DNA of 64,000 nt from Curtobacterium luteum (GTDB lineage Bacteria > Actinomycetota > Actinomycetes > Actinomycetales > Microbacteriaceae). Positions 35,060 through 43,728 of this stretch are shown here, piece by piece; position 1 is the stretch's first letter, and every line of letters starts with the position of its first letter. The notes beneath the pieces were generated by a model. The model saw only the letters and a program-made list of their open reading frames with translations. It had not been told where the DNA came from and made no database searches. The position numbers were made by a program, and so were the translations under genes. The stretch is taken from the NCBI RefSeq assembly GCF_014646995.1, contig NZ_BMOI01000011.1, positions 78,180-142,179 on the forward strand, in the 5' to 3' direction.

Positions 35060-36587
35060 GCGTGTGCACCGCCTCGTCGTAGGACTGCTCCGCGAGTCGT
35101 ACCCGGTCGCCCGCGAGGACGCCGTACCCGAAGGTCCCCTCGCCGCCGCGCTCGGCGATCCCGGCGTTCACGCGGAGCTGCTCGAGTGCGTGCAAGGAGC
35201 GGACCCGCTCGGTGAGGACCTCGGCCGCGTTGCCGATGCGCTTCCACAGCGCGTGCGGGAACGCGTCGTCGCCGAGCACGTCCATCGCCATCCGGGCGCG
35301 GAGCGTCGCGGTCCACGCGAGTTCCGTCGCTGCCAGTGCCGCGGCTTCCCGCTCGACGACGGCGACCTCGGCGTCCTCGTCGGCGACGGCGTCGCGCACG
35401 AGGTCGCGGACCCGAGGCTTCTCGACCGCAGAGACGTCCTGCGCGACGTGCTTCGGGGACCGGAGCGCCCACGCGGTCGGCTGCGGCCGTTCCACGGCGT
35501 CGTCGAGGGCGTCGAGCAGCTCGAGGAACGGCTCGGAGTGCAGGAACGCCACCACGTCACGGACCGCGTCGGCCCGGCGTTCGCGGGTGGACGCGAGGAT
35601 GCGCTCACGGGTCATGGCGTCGACGAGGGCGTCCTGCGCCGGGGTGGACGCCCGCGGCAGCCGCTCGACGAGGTACTCCGCCAGTGCTGCCCGTGCGGTG
35701 ACGACCGCGAACGCGTCGGCGGCCGCTGCCGCCCGGTCGATCTCGTCCGTGGGCGCGAACGCCGGACGGTACGACCCGAGGACGGCGGCGATGCCGAGCG
35801 CCGTCGACGCGGTCTCGCGCAGGTCGGCGGCGGCGGCGGTCGCCGGGTCGCGGAGCGCGGCCTGCTGGTCGAGCAGCGCGGTGCGCAGCTTGCGGAGCCG
35901 CTTGGTGAGCGCGCGTGCGGCCGTGCCCTTGTCCGGCTTCTCTGCGGTGTGGAGGCGCGGTGCCGGTGCACCCGCCAGCCCTCGAGCCAGCTTCGACGAG
36001 ACGGCAGCGGGGCCGGCGCCGACCGCGGCGAAACGGCCGTCCAGCGCGGCGAACAGCTCGTGGGCGATCTGCTCGTCGACGCCGCCGACGGTCTCGACCT
36101 CGACCTCGCGCCAGGTGCGAGGCGTCTCGGGAGCGTCGTCGTCGAGCCGCTGGGCGCGGACGGTGTCGTCGGCGAGCTCGGCGATCTGGTCGCCGTCCTC
36201 GTCGAGGAGGCGCGTGACGGTGCGGGTGGTGGTGATCCGGACGACCGGTCGGAGGCGCCGTCCCCGACGCTCGGTGAAGAGCGCCGCGAGGACCTCGTCC
36301 GGGACGCTGTCGGCGTCGTCGGTCAACGGGAAGTGCTGCTCGTGCCGGACCGTGTCCGAGGCCGCGCGCTTGATGTGCCAGCCGGCGTCCGGCCCCCCGG
36401 TCCGGCGGCGGACCGTCACCCGGGCGGCGACGAGGTCGTAGCGATCGGTGTCCCAGTAGGTCGCATCGAGTTCGAACGGTTCCTGCCGGTCGGACTGCAG
36501 GATGCCGCCGACGCCGATCAGGTCGGGGAGGTCCCCACCCTCGGGCAGGTCGTAGGTGCGCTCGATCTCGAGGTGCGTGTCACTCAC
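35046..36587 (-). CDS. CYTH and CHAD domain protein
   Basis: A 513-residue protein. The N-terminal CYTH domain (about residues 1-190) opens with LEIERTYDLP, the E-x-E-x-K/R hallmark, and carries TVRRRTGG and WHIKRAAS, which bind triphosphate and metal. The C-terminal CHAD domain (about residues 225-505) is helical with many conserved His/Arg (ALTKRLRKLRTALL; DAFPHALWKRIGNA) and binds polyphosphate. Together they suggest a triphosphatase or polyphosphate-associated protein. The GTG at 36587 overlaps the TGA of the upstream membrane-protein gene (GTGA). Confidence 0.9.
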   Translation of the reverse strand: MSDTHLEIERTYDLPEGGDLPDLIGVGGILQSDRQEPFELDATYWDTDRYDLVAARVTVRRRTGGPDAGWHIKRAASDTVRHEQHFPLTDDADSVPDEVLAALFTERRGRRLRPVVRITTTRTVTRLLDEDGDQIAELADDTVRAQRLDDDAPETPRTWREVEVETVGGVDEQIAHELFAALDGRFAAVGAGPAAVSSKLARGLAGAPAPRLHTAEKPDKGTAARALTKRLRKLRTALLDQQAALRDPATAAAADLRETASTALGIAAVLGSYRPAFAPTDEIDRAAAAADAFAVVTARAALAEYLVERLPRASTPAQDALVDAMTRERILASTRERRADAVRDVVAFLHSEPFLELLDALDDAVERPQPTAWALRSPKHVAQDVSAVEKPRVRDLVRDAVADEDAEVAVVEREAAALAATELAWTATLRARMAMDVLGDDAFPHALWKRIGNAAEVLTERVRSLHALEQLRVNAGIAERGGEGTFGYGVLAGDRVRLAEQSYDEAVHTLNRV

Positions 36588-37396
36588 ACGCTCTTGTCTA
36601 CCAGGGCTCCCTCGGGGACCACGAACCGGCGCGAGCGATCGGTGGAGAACCGGCTGCCGAGGAACCCGGCGAGGATGAGCGCGAGGTACGGCACGCCGAA
36701 CAGGATCGAGTTCCACTGCGCCGGGAGCAGGGTCCACAGCGCTCCGGTGTGCTCCGCGGACACGAGGACCATCGGGAGGACGGCGAACGACCACGCCGCC
36801 CACGGGGTGCTCGTCGCGACGAACCACCCGACGAGCGGGACGAGCGTCAGGAGCAGGGAGAACTCGAACGGGATCGGTCCGGTGACCGGGAGGGAGGGCA
36901 CGAGGACCATCACCACGGTCGCCGCCAGGACCATGCTCGCCCCGATGCGCCGTCGAGGAGCGGTCGCCCGCAGGAGGAGGACCGCCACCGCCACGGCGAC
37001 ACCGGGAACGACGTGCACCAGCGCTTGCCCTGCGAGCATCCCGACGACGCGCTGGGTGGCGGATCCGGCGTTCTGCTGCAAGAGCAACCACACGCCCGAC
37101 GCGAGCAGCGACGCGATCGCCACCGCCACGAGCACGGGAACGGTCCGGACGCGGTGTGGTTCGGGACGGACGTCGAGCGGTACAGCGGTCATGGTGGTCC
37201 CCCAGGTGGTGCGACGGTCGGCTCGGCGGTGGAACAGCGCCGTGGTGAAGGCGCCGAACGCGAGCGCGGTCGGCGAGAGGTCGAGTTCGGCGGCGCCCTG
37301 CACGTCGGCGGCCCACTGCTCCCGGCGGGTCTCGCGGTGCGCGGCGGGCGAGATGGCGACGGCTGCGGCGACCAGCACCCGGTCGAGCGCGTTCAC
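36584..37396 (-). CDS. PadR-linked membrane protein of unknown function
   Basis: 270 residues. An N-terminal soluble segment (RVLVAAAVAISPAAHRETRR and WAADVQGAAELDLSPTALAF) resembles the short prefix domains found beside PadR regulators. About six membrane helices follow (VPVLVAVAIASLLASGVWLL; ALVHVVPGVAVAVAVLLL; GASMVLAATVVMVLVPSL; FSLLLTLVPLVGWFVA; WSFAVLPMVLVSA; ILFGVPYLALILAGFLG). No known transport motif is seen. The GTG overlaps the padR stop (GTGA), and its own stop overlaps the CYTH-CHAD start, so the three genes form one coupled operon. Confidence 0.75.
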   Translation of the reverse strand: MNALDRVLVAAAVAISPAAHRETRREQWAADVQGAAELDLSPTALAFGAFTTALFHRRADRRTTWGTTMTAVPLDVRPEPHRVRTVPVLVAVAIASLLASGVWLLLQQNAGSATQRVVGMLAGQALVHVVPGVAVAVAVLLLRATAPRRRIGASMVLAATVVMVLVPSLPVTGPIPFEFSLLLTLVPLVGWFVATSTPWAAWSFAVLPMVLVSAEHTGALWTLLPAQWNSILFGVPYLALILAGFLGSRFSTDRSRRFVVPEGALVDKSV

Positions 37397-37749
37397 GACG
37401 CCACCGGCCGGGTGGTCGGACGCGCGCCGGCTGCGGGACGCGCAGCGGCGCGGGCGGGATCGGCCCGCGCGGCAACGAGGTCCCGCGCGGCAACGAGGTC
37501 CTGCGCCGCGACGAGACCGTCGGCAGTGAACTCGTAGAGCCGTCGTCGGGGTCCAGACCGCTCGGCGTCGTCGTCCCAGCTCGACCGGATCCAGTCGAGC
37601 TGCTCGAGCCGTTCGAGGATCGGGTACACGGTGCCCGCCTGCCGTCCGGTCGCCTTGACGACGAGCAGCCCCCAGGTCGGTCTGTCCGCTGCGAGCAGGG
37701 CGTCGAGGACGTCGAGCGTGGGGGCGGTCACGCGCTTGATCGGTTCCAT
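37393..37749 (-). CDS. PadR family transcriptional regulator
   Basis: A 118-residue repressor with a winged helix in the first 80 residues (TLDVLDALLAADRPTWGLLV; GRQAGTVYPILERLEQLDWI). The dimerisation part is short and Ala/Arg-rich. Near the C-terminus two perfect 18-bp tandem repeats (37464-37481, 37482-37499) and a degenerate third encode D-L-V-A-A-R units, so length may vary. It represses a downstream membrane protein in most PadR systems. Its own promoter carries a palindrome between -35 and -10, and TAGCTT ends 6 bases before the ATG. Confidence 0.88.
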   Translation of the reverse strand: MEPIKRVTAPTLDVLDALLAADRPTWGLLVVKATGRQAGTVYPILERLEQLDWIRSSWDDDAERSGPRRRLYEFTADGLVAAQDLVAARDLVAARADPARAAARPAAGARPTTRPVAS

Positions 37750-37755
37750 GAGCAG

Positions 37756-37784
37756 AAGCTACCTATGTAGAACAAGCACGTCAA
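37756..37784 (-). promoter_or_regulatory. padR promoter with internal operator
   Basis: TTGACG (37779-37784), a 17-base spacer and TAGCTT (37756-37761) on the minus strand. The palindrome CTAC-CTAT-GTAG (37759-37770) lies in the spacer and runs into the -10, which fits autorepression by PadR. Confidence 0.6.
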
Positions 37785-37836
37785 GCCATGTCGGACAAGA
37801 AGTCCTCCGTCCAGACAGCGGGGTTACCCTGATCAC

Positions 37837-38109
37837 ATGAGCGAGACGATCACCCGCGACGCGTTCGTGCCCGAGGCCGGCGGCGTCACGATGTTCACGA
37901 CGAGCTGGTGCGGCTACTGCGCCCGGCTGAAGAACCAGATGACGAAGGCCGGTGTGCCCTTCCGCGAGGTCGACATCGAGCAGACGCCGGGCACGGCAGA
38001 GCTGGTCGCCGAGGTCAACGGCGGCAACCAGACCGTCCCGACGCTCGTGTTCCCGGACGGCAGCACGGCGACGAACCCCTCCCTCGCCGAGGTGCAGTCG
38101 CGCGTCTGA
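37837..38109 (+). CDS. Mycoredoxin (glutaredoxin-like)
   Basis: A 90-residue thioredoxin-fold protein that reduces mycothiol mixed disulfides in actinobacteria. The redox motif is W-C25-G-Y-C28, and TVPTLVFPDGSTATNPS holds the cis-Pro and the thiol-binding TNPS end. Length and motif match the Mrx1 group. TACCCT ends 6 bases before the ATG, giving a leaderless start. It is divergent from padR and ends at a very strong bidirectional hairpin. Confidence 0.9.
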   Translation: MSETITRDAFVPEAGGVTMFTTSWCGYCARLKNQMTKAGVPFREVDIEQTPGTAELVAEVNGGNQTVPTLVFPDGSTATNPSLAEVQSRV

Positions 38110-38135
38110 CCGCTGCTCGCCCGCACGGCGAGCCA

Positions 38136-38197
38136 CGCACAACCAAAGCCCGCCGGAACCACGGACAACCGTGGTTCCGGCGGGCTTTGGTTGTGCG
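38136..38197. terminator. Perfect 29-bp stem hairpin, bidirectional terminator
   Basis: A 29-bp uninterrupted stem with the 4-base loop ACAA separates the convergent mycoredoxin and SNF2 helicase genes. The stem includes CAACCAAAGCCCGCCGG, so the run CTTTGGTTGTG follows the core in either direction. Confidence 0.85.
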
Positions 38198-38225
38198 AAC
38201 GCAGAACGCGCCACGCGCTCCCGCG

Positions 38226-40361
38226 CTACCGCGCCCCGCGCTCCAGCGCCTCGGTGAGCAGCGCCGCCATCGCGTCGAGCTGGATGTCGCCCGAGTCGAC
38301 GATCTCCTCGTCCGAGCCGTCGAGCGCCCGGGCGGCCAGCGAGGCCTTCGAGTCGATGAGGTCCGCGATCTTGGTGTCGATCGTCTGCGCCGCGATGATG
38401 CGCCACGCGGTGACGGGCTCCTCCTGGCCGATGCGGTGCACCCGGTCGATCGCCTGGGTCTGCTCGGCGCTCGTCCACGACAGCTCCGCGAGGACGACGT
38501 TGGACGCCACCTGCAGGTTGAGGCCGACGCCGGCCGCGGTGAGCGAGCAGACGATGACGGCCACGTCGGGGTCGTTCACGAACGAGTCGATCTCGGCGGT
38601 GCGCTGCGACGGCGTCTGGTCGCCGCGGATCGTCGCCGTCCGCAGGCCGCGTCGGGCGAAGACCTCCTCCGCCTGGTCCAACACGTCGAGGTGCTTCGCG
38701 AAGAACACGACCTTGCCGACGTTCGACGCCAGCTGCGCCGCGTAGTCCGCCGCGAGCTGTGCCTTGGCGCGGCCGATGCGCCGGACCATCGAGAACACGT
38801 TCTCCCCGGTCGACGAGGCGTCCTGGTCCTCGAGCTCCCACCGCGCGACCTGACGGACGAGCTTGTGGTCGATGCCGACGACCGGGTCCTGGCCGGTGCG
38901 GGCGTCGAGCGCCTGGTGGTAGCGGCGGACGAGCTTCGCGGTGAGCTCCCGCTCGGCGTCGCGGATGGACCGGCCCTCTTCGCCGTCGAGCTCCACCGGG
39001 ATGTCGGCGATGCGACGGGCGGGGATGTCCGCCGCGACGTCGACCTTGCGGCGCCGGACGATGCCGAGGTCGATCACGGCCTTGCGCGCCTCCGTGAAGA
39101 ACCCGGGGTCGGCCGGCGTGAGCCCGATCTCCTCGAGCTCGTTCATGAGCTTCGCACGCGGCTTCTTGTCGTCGATCCAGCCGAGGTACTCCCAGATGGT
39201 GCGGAAGTCCTCGACGGAGTTGATCAGCGGGGTCCCGGTGAGCGCCATGAGCAGCGGGTGCGCCGTGCGCTGCCGGATCTTCTCGGCGAGCTGCAGCACG
39301 AACCGCGATCGCTGCGAGTCCTTGTTCTTGATGAAGTGCGCCTCGTCGACGACCATGCCCTTGAACCCGAACGACCCGAGCCACCCGGCGTGCCGGTCGA
39401 GGATCTCGTAGTTCACGATGACGATGTCGGCGAACCCGTCGAGGTCGTCGCCGTCGCCGTGGATCACGGTCGCCGTCCGGCTCGGGACCCAGCGGGCAGC
39501 CTCGCGCGCCCAGTTCGTCTTGACGACGTTCGGGACCACGACGAGCAGCGGGAAGGCGTTCGCAGCCTCGGCGGCGAGGAGCGACTGCGCCGTCTTGCCG
39601 AGACCCGGCTCGTCGGCGAGCAGGAACGTGCGGTGCCCCTGCGCCGCGGCGGCGACGAGCTCCGCCTGGTGCTTCATCAGGGTCGTGCCGGACTTCGAGT
39701 GCAGCGTCGACGGCTCCGGCAGCGGCATCGTCGCCGCGCCCCCGCCCGCGCCGTACTCGAACGACTTGAACAGCGGCCCGAACAGCTCCCAGTTCGCCAG
39801 GCGACGCGGGTGCGCGACGGGCTGGTCCGCGAGGGCGAAGTCGGGTGCGAGGAACGGGTTCGCGAGCTGCCGCTGCACGACCGCCTGCGGGACGACCGAC
39901 CGGACCGGTGCCTCGACCGTCGGGGACGGCTCGGCCGCGATGACGAGGTCCTCGGGCTGCAGTTCCATCCCGCCGGCGATCATCATGTCGCGCTTCACCG
40001 TGCGGGTGGCCTCGCTGACCGACGCTTCCTCGGTCAGGAGCTGGATGACGCTCGTGTCACGGGCCGCGGTCTTCGCGAGGATGGTCGCGACGCCGTCGAG
40101 CCGCTTGAGCTGCTCGGCGCGCTGCGCGTCGGTGAGCTCCGTGTCGGCCTTCACCCGCGCACGCTCCTCGCGCATCAGCAGGGCGACCGCCTGGAACTTG
40201 GACCGGTTCGATGCCTTGAGCGGTCCGCGTTGCGCCGCCGCCTCGACCTCGCGCACGGCGCGGGCGAGGACGGGGATGACGCCGTCGTTGTCGAGCGGCC
40301 TGGTACGGCGTGACGCGGTCCGCGTCCCGCCGGCTGCACGCCGGGTGCCTGATCGAGCCAA
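38226..40361 (-). CDS. SNF2-type DEAD/DEAH box helicase
   Basis: 711 residues from the first in-frame TTG. A superfamily 2 DNA translocase of the SNF2/RapA type. Walker A is in LLADEPGLGKTAQSLLAAE, the DEAH box in GMVVDEAHFIKNKDSQRSR, then ALTGTPLINS, and the C-terminal helicase half ends with VCSLTAAGVGLNLQ and AIDRVHRIGQEEPVTAWRI. It may remodel nucleoprotein or RNA polymerase complexes. The protein start looks broken: residues 1-20 are low quality and a better N-terminus lies in another frame just upstream (40340-40636), so a one-base indel near 40335-40355 is likely. No ribosome binding site supports the TTG. Confidence 0.85.
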   Translation of the reverse strand: MARSGTRRAAGGTRTASRRTRPLDNDGVIPVLARAVREVEAAAQRGPLKASNRSKFQAVALLMREERARVKADTELTDAQRAEQLKRLDGVATILAKTAARDTSVIQLLTEEASVSEATRTVKRDMMIAGGMELQPEDLVIAAEPSPTVEAPVRSVVPQAVVQRQLANPFLAPDFALADQPVAHPRRLANWELFGPLFKSFEYGAGGGAATMPLPEPSTLHSKSGTTLMKHQAELVAAAAQGHRTFLLADEPGLGKTAQSLLAAEAANAFPLLVVVPNVVKTNWAREAARWVPSRTATVIHGDGDDLDGFADIVIVNYEILDRHAGWLGSFGFKGMVVDEAHFIKNKDSQRSRFVLQLAEKIRQRTAHPLLMALTGTPLINSVEDFRTIWEYLGWIDDKKPRAKLMNELEEIGLTPADPGFFTEARKAVIDLGIVRRRKVDVAADIPARRIADIPVELDGEEGRSIRDAERELTAKLVRRYHQALDARTGQDPVVGIDHKLVRQVARWELEDQDASSTGENVFSMVRRIGRAKAQLAADYAAQLASNVGKVVFFAKHLDVLDQAEEVFARRGLRTATIRGDQTPSQRTAEIDSFVNDPDVAVIVCSLTAAGVGLNLQVASNVVLAELSWTSAEQTQAIDRVHRIGQEEPVTAWRIIAAQTIDTKIADLIDSKASLAARALDGSDEEIVDSGDIQLDAMAALLTEALERGAR

Positions 40362-40636
40362 CGCTCCTCCTGTTCCGCCCGTTCGTCACGGGCGAGCCGC
40401 CATCGGCGGAAGTCTCCGGCCGGGTCCAGGTGGGCCCGGCGCATCGCGGGCCACCGTGGCCCGTCGTCCGCCGCTCCCCCGCCGCCACGCTTCCGGAGCG
40501 TCCGCGGTCGGTTCCACGCGGGTGCCCCCGGCCGCCTCGTGGCGACCGTACGACGGCCCGCGCCGGGATCCGGCGCCGTCACACGCACGTGACGCCCCCT
40601 CGGGGCGGTCACGGATCCGGCACCCGCGTCCACCAA
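40340..40636 (-). other. Out-of-frame N-terminal segment of the SNF2 helicase gene
   Basis: In the frame one base away from the helicase this stretch encodes a plausible protein start with AWNRPRTLRKRGGGG and MRRAHLDPAGDFRRWRLARD followed by ERAEQEERWLDQA. It is charged and helical and reads like the start of a helicase of this kind. It stays open until 40175 but loses sense after about 40335, where the helicase frame begins to look real. Confidence 0.55.
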
Positions 40637-40749
40637 GCGGCGGACCGGTCCCGTCTGGATGCGACGGGACGCGCGAGCACGCGGTACGTGCGCGCTCAGT
40701 TTACTCCCCGACCACCGACGGAGGCGAGTCAGCGCCGCCCGCGCGCGTC

Positions 40750-40790
40750 GTGCCTCCAGTCCGGACCGTCACGACCCGGCCTGGAGGCAC
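40750..40790. repeat. Inverted GTGCCTCCAG / CTGGAGGCAC pair (family A related)
   Basis: Perfect 10-bp arms separated by 21 bases, directly downstream of the phosphotransferase stop (40813, minus). It could end that transcript. Confidence 0.6.
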
Positions 40791-40812
40791 GGTGCACGTC
40801 GGTCGGTCGGCG

Positions 40813-42069
40813 TCAGACCCGCGGTGCGGAGCGCGGTCGGACCGCGCCGTCGGCCGGCGCGACCGGCGTCGCCTCGGCGAGCGCGACGCGCGTCGCCGCG
40901 AGGAGCTGCTCGGCGGTCGCGATGCCGGTCCCGGAGCCGGTGGTCGCCTGACCGCCCGCGTGCGCGAGCAACTGCGCGCCGATCGCGGGGCCGATCCGGT
41001 CGGCCCTGCCCGGGTTCCGCGCCACCCAGTCGCGGGCGATCGCGTCGGCGAGCCGTTCCGCGGCCGCGCCGCGCTCCGCGTCGCCACGGGACCGGTGCCA
41101 GAGTCCGGTGACGACGAGGTGGGCGACCACGGCGCCGACGTCACGGACCGGGTACCCCCAGCCGGCGGTGTCGATGTCGAGCAGCCCCGAGATCCGCCAC
41201 GGCTCGTCCTCGTCGACGAAGACCTGCTCGAGGTGCAGGTCCCCGTGCACGACCTGCTTCGTCGCACTCGCCCACCCGATCGACCGTCGGCCGATCGCGT
41301 CGTAGAGTCGGTCGATCTCCTCCGCGTCCTGCGGCAGCGCTGCGACGAGGGTCCGACGGTGCCAGTCGGCGTGGTCCATGGCGTCCGCCCGGGCCTGCTG
41401 GGTCATCGGCACCGTGGCGATCCGGCCGGACAGGGCGGCCAGGGACGCGACGAAGCGCGGGTCGTCGGCGATGTCGAGGATGCGGCTGCCCGCGGGCACG
41501 CCGCGGATGCGTTCGAGGACGAGGAGGCCGTCGCCGCGGCTGGACAGCACCCGTGGGACGGGCAGCCCGGCCGCGACGAACTGTTCGTGCGACCGGACGA
41601 TCGGCGCGACCCGGTGCGGCCGGACGATCTTGAGGAACACCGTGCCCTCGGGCGCGTCCACCCGGACGACGGCCCGCTTGCCCGGACGGTAGGCGGCGAC
41701 CGTCAGCGTCGGGTCCGTGACCGGCATGCCGAGTGTCGTCAGGAGCTCGGCGACGGCGTCCCGGTACGTCACCTGCGGCAGGACCGGCAGCCCGGGGTCG
41801 TTCGGGTAGGCCCAGACCGAGACCGGCTCCCCCGTGGACGGGTCCGTGACGATCGCGCTGTTCTGGTCGTGCGCACCGCCGGTGTCGACGTACGTGAGCA
41901 CCGTCGCCCGCTGGCCGCTCCGGTCGACCGTGTCGACCTCGTACCCGTAGAGGTAGCCGTTGCCGGACGGCTCGACGGAGTGGGCGCGCGCGGCCACGAC
42001 GGAGGTCCCGGAGCCGGCGAAGGCCTGCGGGATGACGCGTTCGTGGTTGGGCCACACGGGATCAGTCAA
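40813..42069 (-). CDS. Phosphotransferase family protein (APH-like)
   Basis: 418 residues with an aminoglycoside phosphotransferase/choline kinase-like fold. The catalytic Brenner loop is QVVHGDLHLEQVFVDED (H-G-D), followed by the metal-binding GLLDIDTAGWGYP; an N-lobe is seen at KRAVVRVDAPEGTVFLKIVR with the ATP-contacting Lys. The first 100 residues are an extra domain (VIPQAFAGSGTSVVAARA; NGYLYGYEVDTVD). The substrate is unknown; resistance should not be assumed. I prefer the TTG at 42069, with GGGGA 5 bases upstream, over an in-frame GTG at 42102. Confidence 0.85.
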   Translation of the reverse strand: MTDPVWPNHERVIPQAFAGSGTSVVAARAHSVEPSGNGYLYGYEVDTVDRSGQRATVLTYVDTGGAHDQNSAIVTDPSTGEPVSVWAYPNDPGLPVLPQVTYRDAVAELLTTLGMPVTDPTLTVAAYRPGKRAVVRVDAPEGTVFLKIVRPHRVAPIVRSHEQFVAAGLPVPRVLSSRGDGLLVLERIRGVPAGSRILDIADDPRFVASLAALSGRIATVPMTQQARADAMDHADWHRRTLVAALPQDAEEIDRLYDAIGRRSIGWASATKQVVHGDLHLEQVFVDEDEPWRISGLLDIDTAGWGYPVRDVGAVVAHLVVTGLWHRSRGDAERGAAAERLADAIARDWVARNPGRADRIGPAIGAQLLAHAGGQATTGSGTGIATAEQLLAATRVALAEATPVAPADGAVRPRSAPRV

Positions 42070-42137
42070 CCGTGTCCCCGCGGATTCGTCGCGTTCGTGC
42101 ACGGCTCGGCGTGCGGCTCGTGGCTACCGTGGGCGTC

Positions 42138-43169
42138 GTGAACCCGGTCGCGAGGCTCCGCAGCTCCAGCCGCACCCCCTTCCTGCAGGTCGTGAAGACC
42201 GCGGTCGCGGTGGTGGCCGCCGTGCTGCTCTGCCGGCTGCTCATCCAGGGCCCGTTCCCGACGTTCGCCGCCATCGCCGCGCTCCTCGTCGTCCAGCCGA
42301 GCATCAACCAGTCGTTCGTGAAGGGCCTCGAGCGGAGCGCCGGCGTCGTCATCGGGGTCGTCCTCGCCACCGCCGTGCACCTGCTGCTCGGCGACAGCGT
42401 GTGGGTGGTGCTCCTCGTCGTGGTGCTGGCCATCCTCATCGCCTGGGCGCTCCGCCTGACACCGACGTCCGCGACCCAGGTCGGCATCAGCGGCATGCTC
42501 GTGCTCACCGCCGGGGTCGTGACGCCCAACTACTCGGCCGACCGCATCCTCGAGACCGTCGTCGGGGCCGTCGTCGCCCTCGCGGTGAACGCGGCCCTCG
42601 TGCCGCCGGTGCTGCTCGAGCCGGCGCACCTCGCCGTCGCCCGACTGGCTCGGGACACCGCCGTCGCGTTCGAGCGAATCGCGGTCGGACTGACCGAGGG
42701 CTGGGACCACGACCAGTGGCACGGCGCCCTGCTGCAGGCGCGAGCCCTACGGTCGCAACACCTGCGTGCCGAGGCGTCGATCACCGCCGCGCAGGAGTCC
42801 CTCACGATGAACCCGCGGCGGAGTCGGCACCGGGACGTCCTCGACCGGGACGCCGCGGTCGCCGAGCACCTGCGGGTCCTCGTGACCCGTGTCACCGGCA
42901 TGACCCGGGCGATCCGGGACAACACCGGCCCCGACCTGCGGGCGGACCCGGTCGTCGGGCGGATCGCCACCGAGGTCGCTCGGATCGGGGCGGACGTCCG
43001 GGCGTTGAGCCAGCGCGTCGAGGCGAGCGAGATGCCGGTGGTGGAGGAGCCCGCGCTGACGGCCCCGCTCGAGGTGCTCCGGCCGAACTCGCAGCACTGG
43101 ATCCTCATCGGGGCGTTGCTCGAGGACATCCGGCGTGTGCGCGAAGAGCTGCTCGGCGAGGACGACTGA
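42138..43169 (+). CDS. FUSC family membrane protein (aromatic acid exporter-like)
   Basis: 343 residues. Five or six closely packed helices in the first 160 residues (VVKTAVAVVAAVLLCRLLIQ; TFAAIAALLVVQPSINQSFV; GVVIGVVLATAVHLLLGD; WVVLLVVVLAILIAWALRL; ISGMLVLTAGVVTPNY; VVGAVVALAVNAALVPPV) precede a cytosolic helical half of about 180 residues. This matches half-size FUSC/ArAE proteins, thought to export aromatic acids. TACCGT ends 7 bases before the GTG, so it is a leaderless candidate. Confidence 0.87.
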   Translation: MNPVARLRSSSRTPFLQVVKTAVAVVAAVLLCRLLIQGPFPTFAAIAALLVVQPSINQSFVKGLERSAGVVIGVVLATAVHLLLGDSVWVVLLVVVLAILIAWALRLTPTSATQVGISGMLVLTAGVVTPNYSADRILETVVGAVVALAVNAALVPPVLLEPAHLAVARLARDTAVAFERIAVGLTEGWDHDQWHGALLQARALRSQHLRAEASITAAQESLTMNPRRSRHRDVLDRDAAVAEHLRVLVTRVTGMTRAIRDNTGPDLRADPVVGRIATEVARIGADVRALSQRVEASEMPVVEEPALTAPLEVLRPNSQHWILIGALLEDIRRVREELLGEDD

Positions 43170-43254
43170 GCGCGCGCTGCTGCGGCTGCGGCTGCGCCGC
43201 GCCGCCGCGCCGCGCGCCGCGCGCCGCGCGCCGCGCCATCGCGCCGTCGCGCGC

Positions 43255-43324
43255 CCGAGTCTCGCGCGCAGCGACGTTGCTCGGGCCCTGGCGCGCGGGA
43301 TCTGTCGCGCACCCCGAGTCTCGG
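43255..43324. repeat. Family C element, copy 4
   Basis: 70 bp, from CCGAGTCTCG to CCGAGTCTCGG, with GCGACGTTGCTCGGGCC and CTGTCGCGCACCCCGAG inside. It lies between the convergent FUSC and 109-residue genes; the preceding 60 bases are a run of GCGCCGC/CGCGCC simple sequence. Confidence 0.75.
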
Positions 43325-43398
43325 CTCCGCGAACACCGTGCGGGCCCCGGACCGCGAGGGATGTGCGTCCTGCCGGCACTCGGGCGCGCCCGACCCCG

Positions 43399-43728
43399 TC
43401 AGCGTCGTGCGACGGCGGCCTCGGCGGCCGTGTGCACGATGTCGTCCCAGAGCTCGGTCGACGGCACGACCGTCCCGGCCTGACGGACCTCGGCCCGGAC
43501 AACCTCGGCCTCCGCGAACCGACTGATCTCCGCGACCGCCGCCTCGGAGCCGGCCTCGAGCGCGGCACGACTGGCCACGTCCGGCACGGCTGCGCGCAGC
43601 TCGGCGACGACCCGACCGCGCGCATCGTCCGCGAGGCCGCCGAGCGTGCAGATGCTCTTCCACGCGGCGTCGAGTTCGACTCGCAGTCGGACGATCGCCG
43701 GGTGGTCCGACATCTCGGTCATGGTCAT
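43399..43728 (-). CDS. Hypothetical protein, 109 residues
   Basis: A soluble, helical, Ala-rich protein not assigned to any family. Segments IVRLRVELDAAWKSICTLGG, ARGRVVAELRAAVPDVASR and STELWDDIVHTAAEAAVARR suggest a small helical bundle. The ATG at 43728 has GGGGGC 6 bases upstream; a second ATG two codons on is possible. Confidence 0.65.
   Translation of the reverse strand: MTMTEMSDHPAIVRLRVELDAAWKSICTLGGLADDARGRVVAELRAAVPDVASRAALEAGSEAAVAEISRFAEAEVVRAEVRQAGTVVPSTELWDDIVHTAAEAAVARR

Noticed and set aside
36588..37493. CYTH-CHAD protein extending N-terminally to 37493
   Set aside because: The added 300 residues are antisense-like Arg/Gly-rich sequence overlapping the membrane protein and padR; the CYTH motif starts right after the GTG at 36587.
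40813..42069. Aminoglycoside resistance gene
   Set aside because: The APH fold is shared by kinases for many substrates, and the extra N-terminal domain does not match known resistance enzymes.
42070..42102. Phosphotransferase start at GTG 42102
   Set aside because: Possible, but no Shine-Dalgarno or -10 fits it, whereas TTG 42069 has GGGGA at the right distance. Kept only as an alternative.
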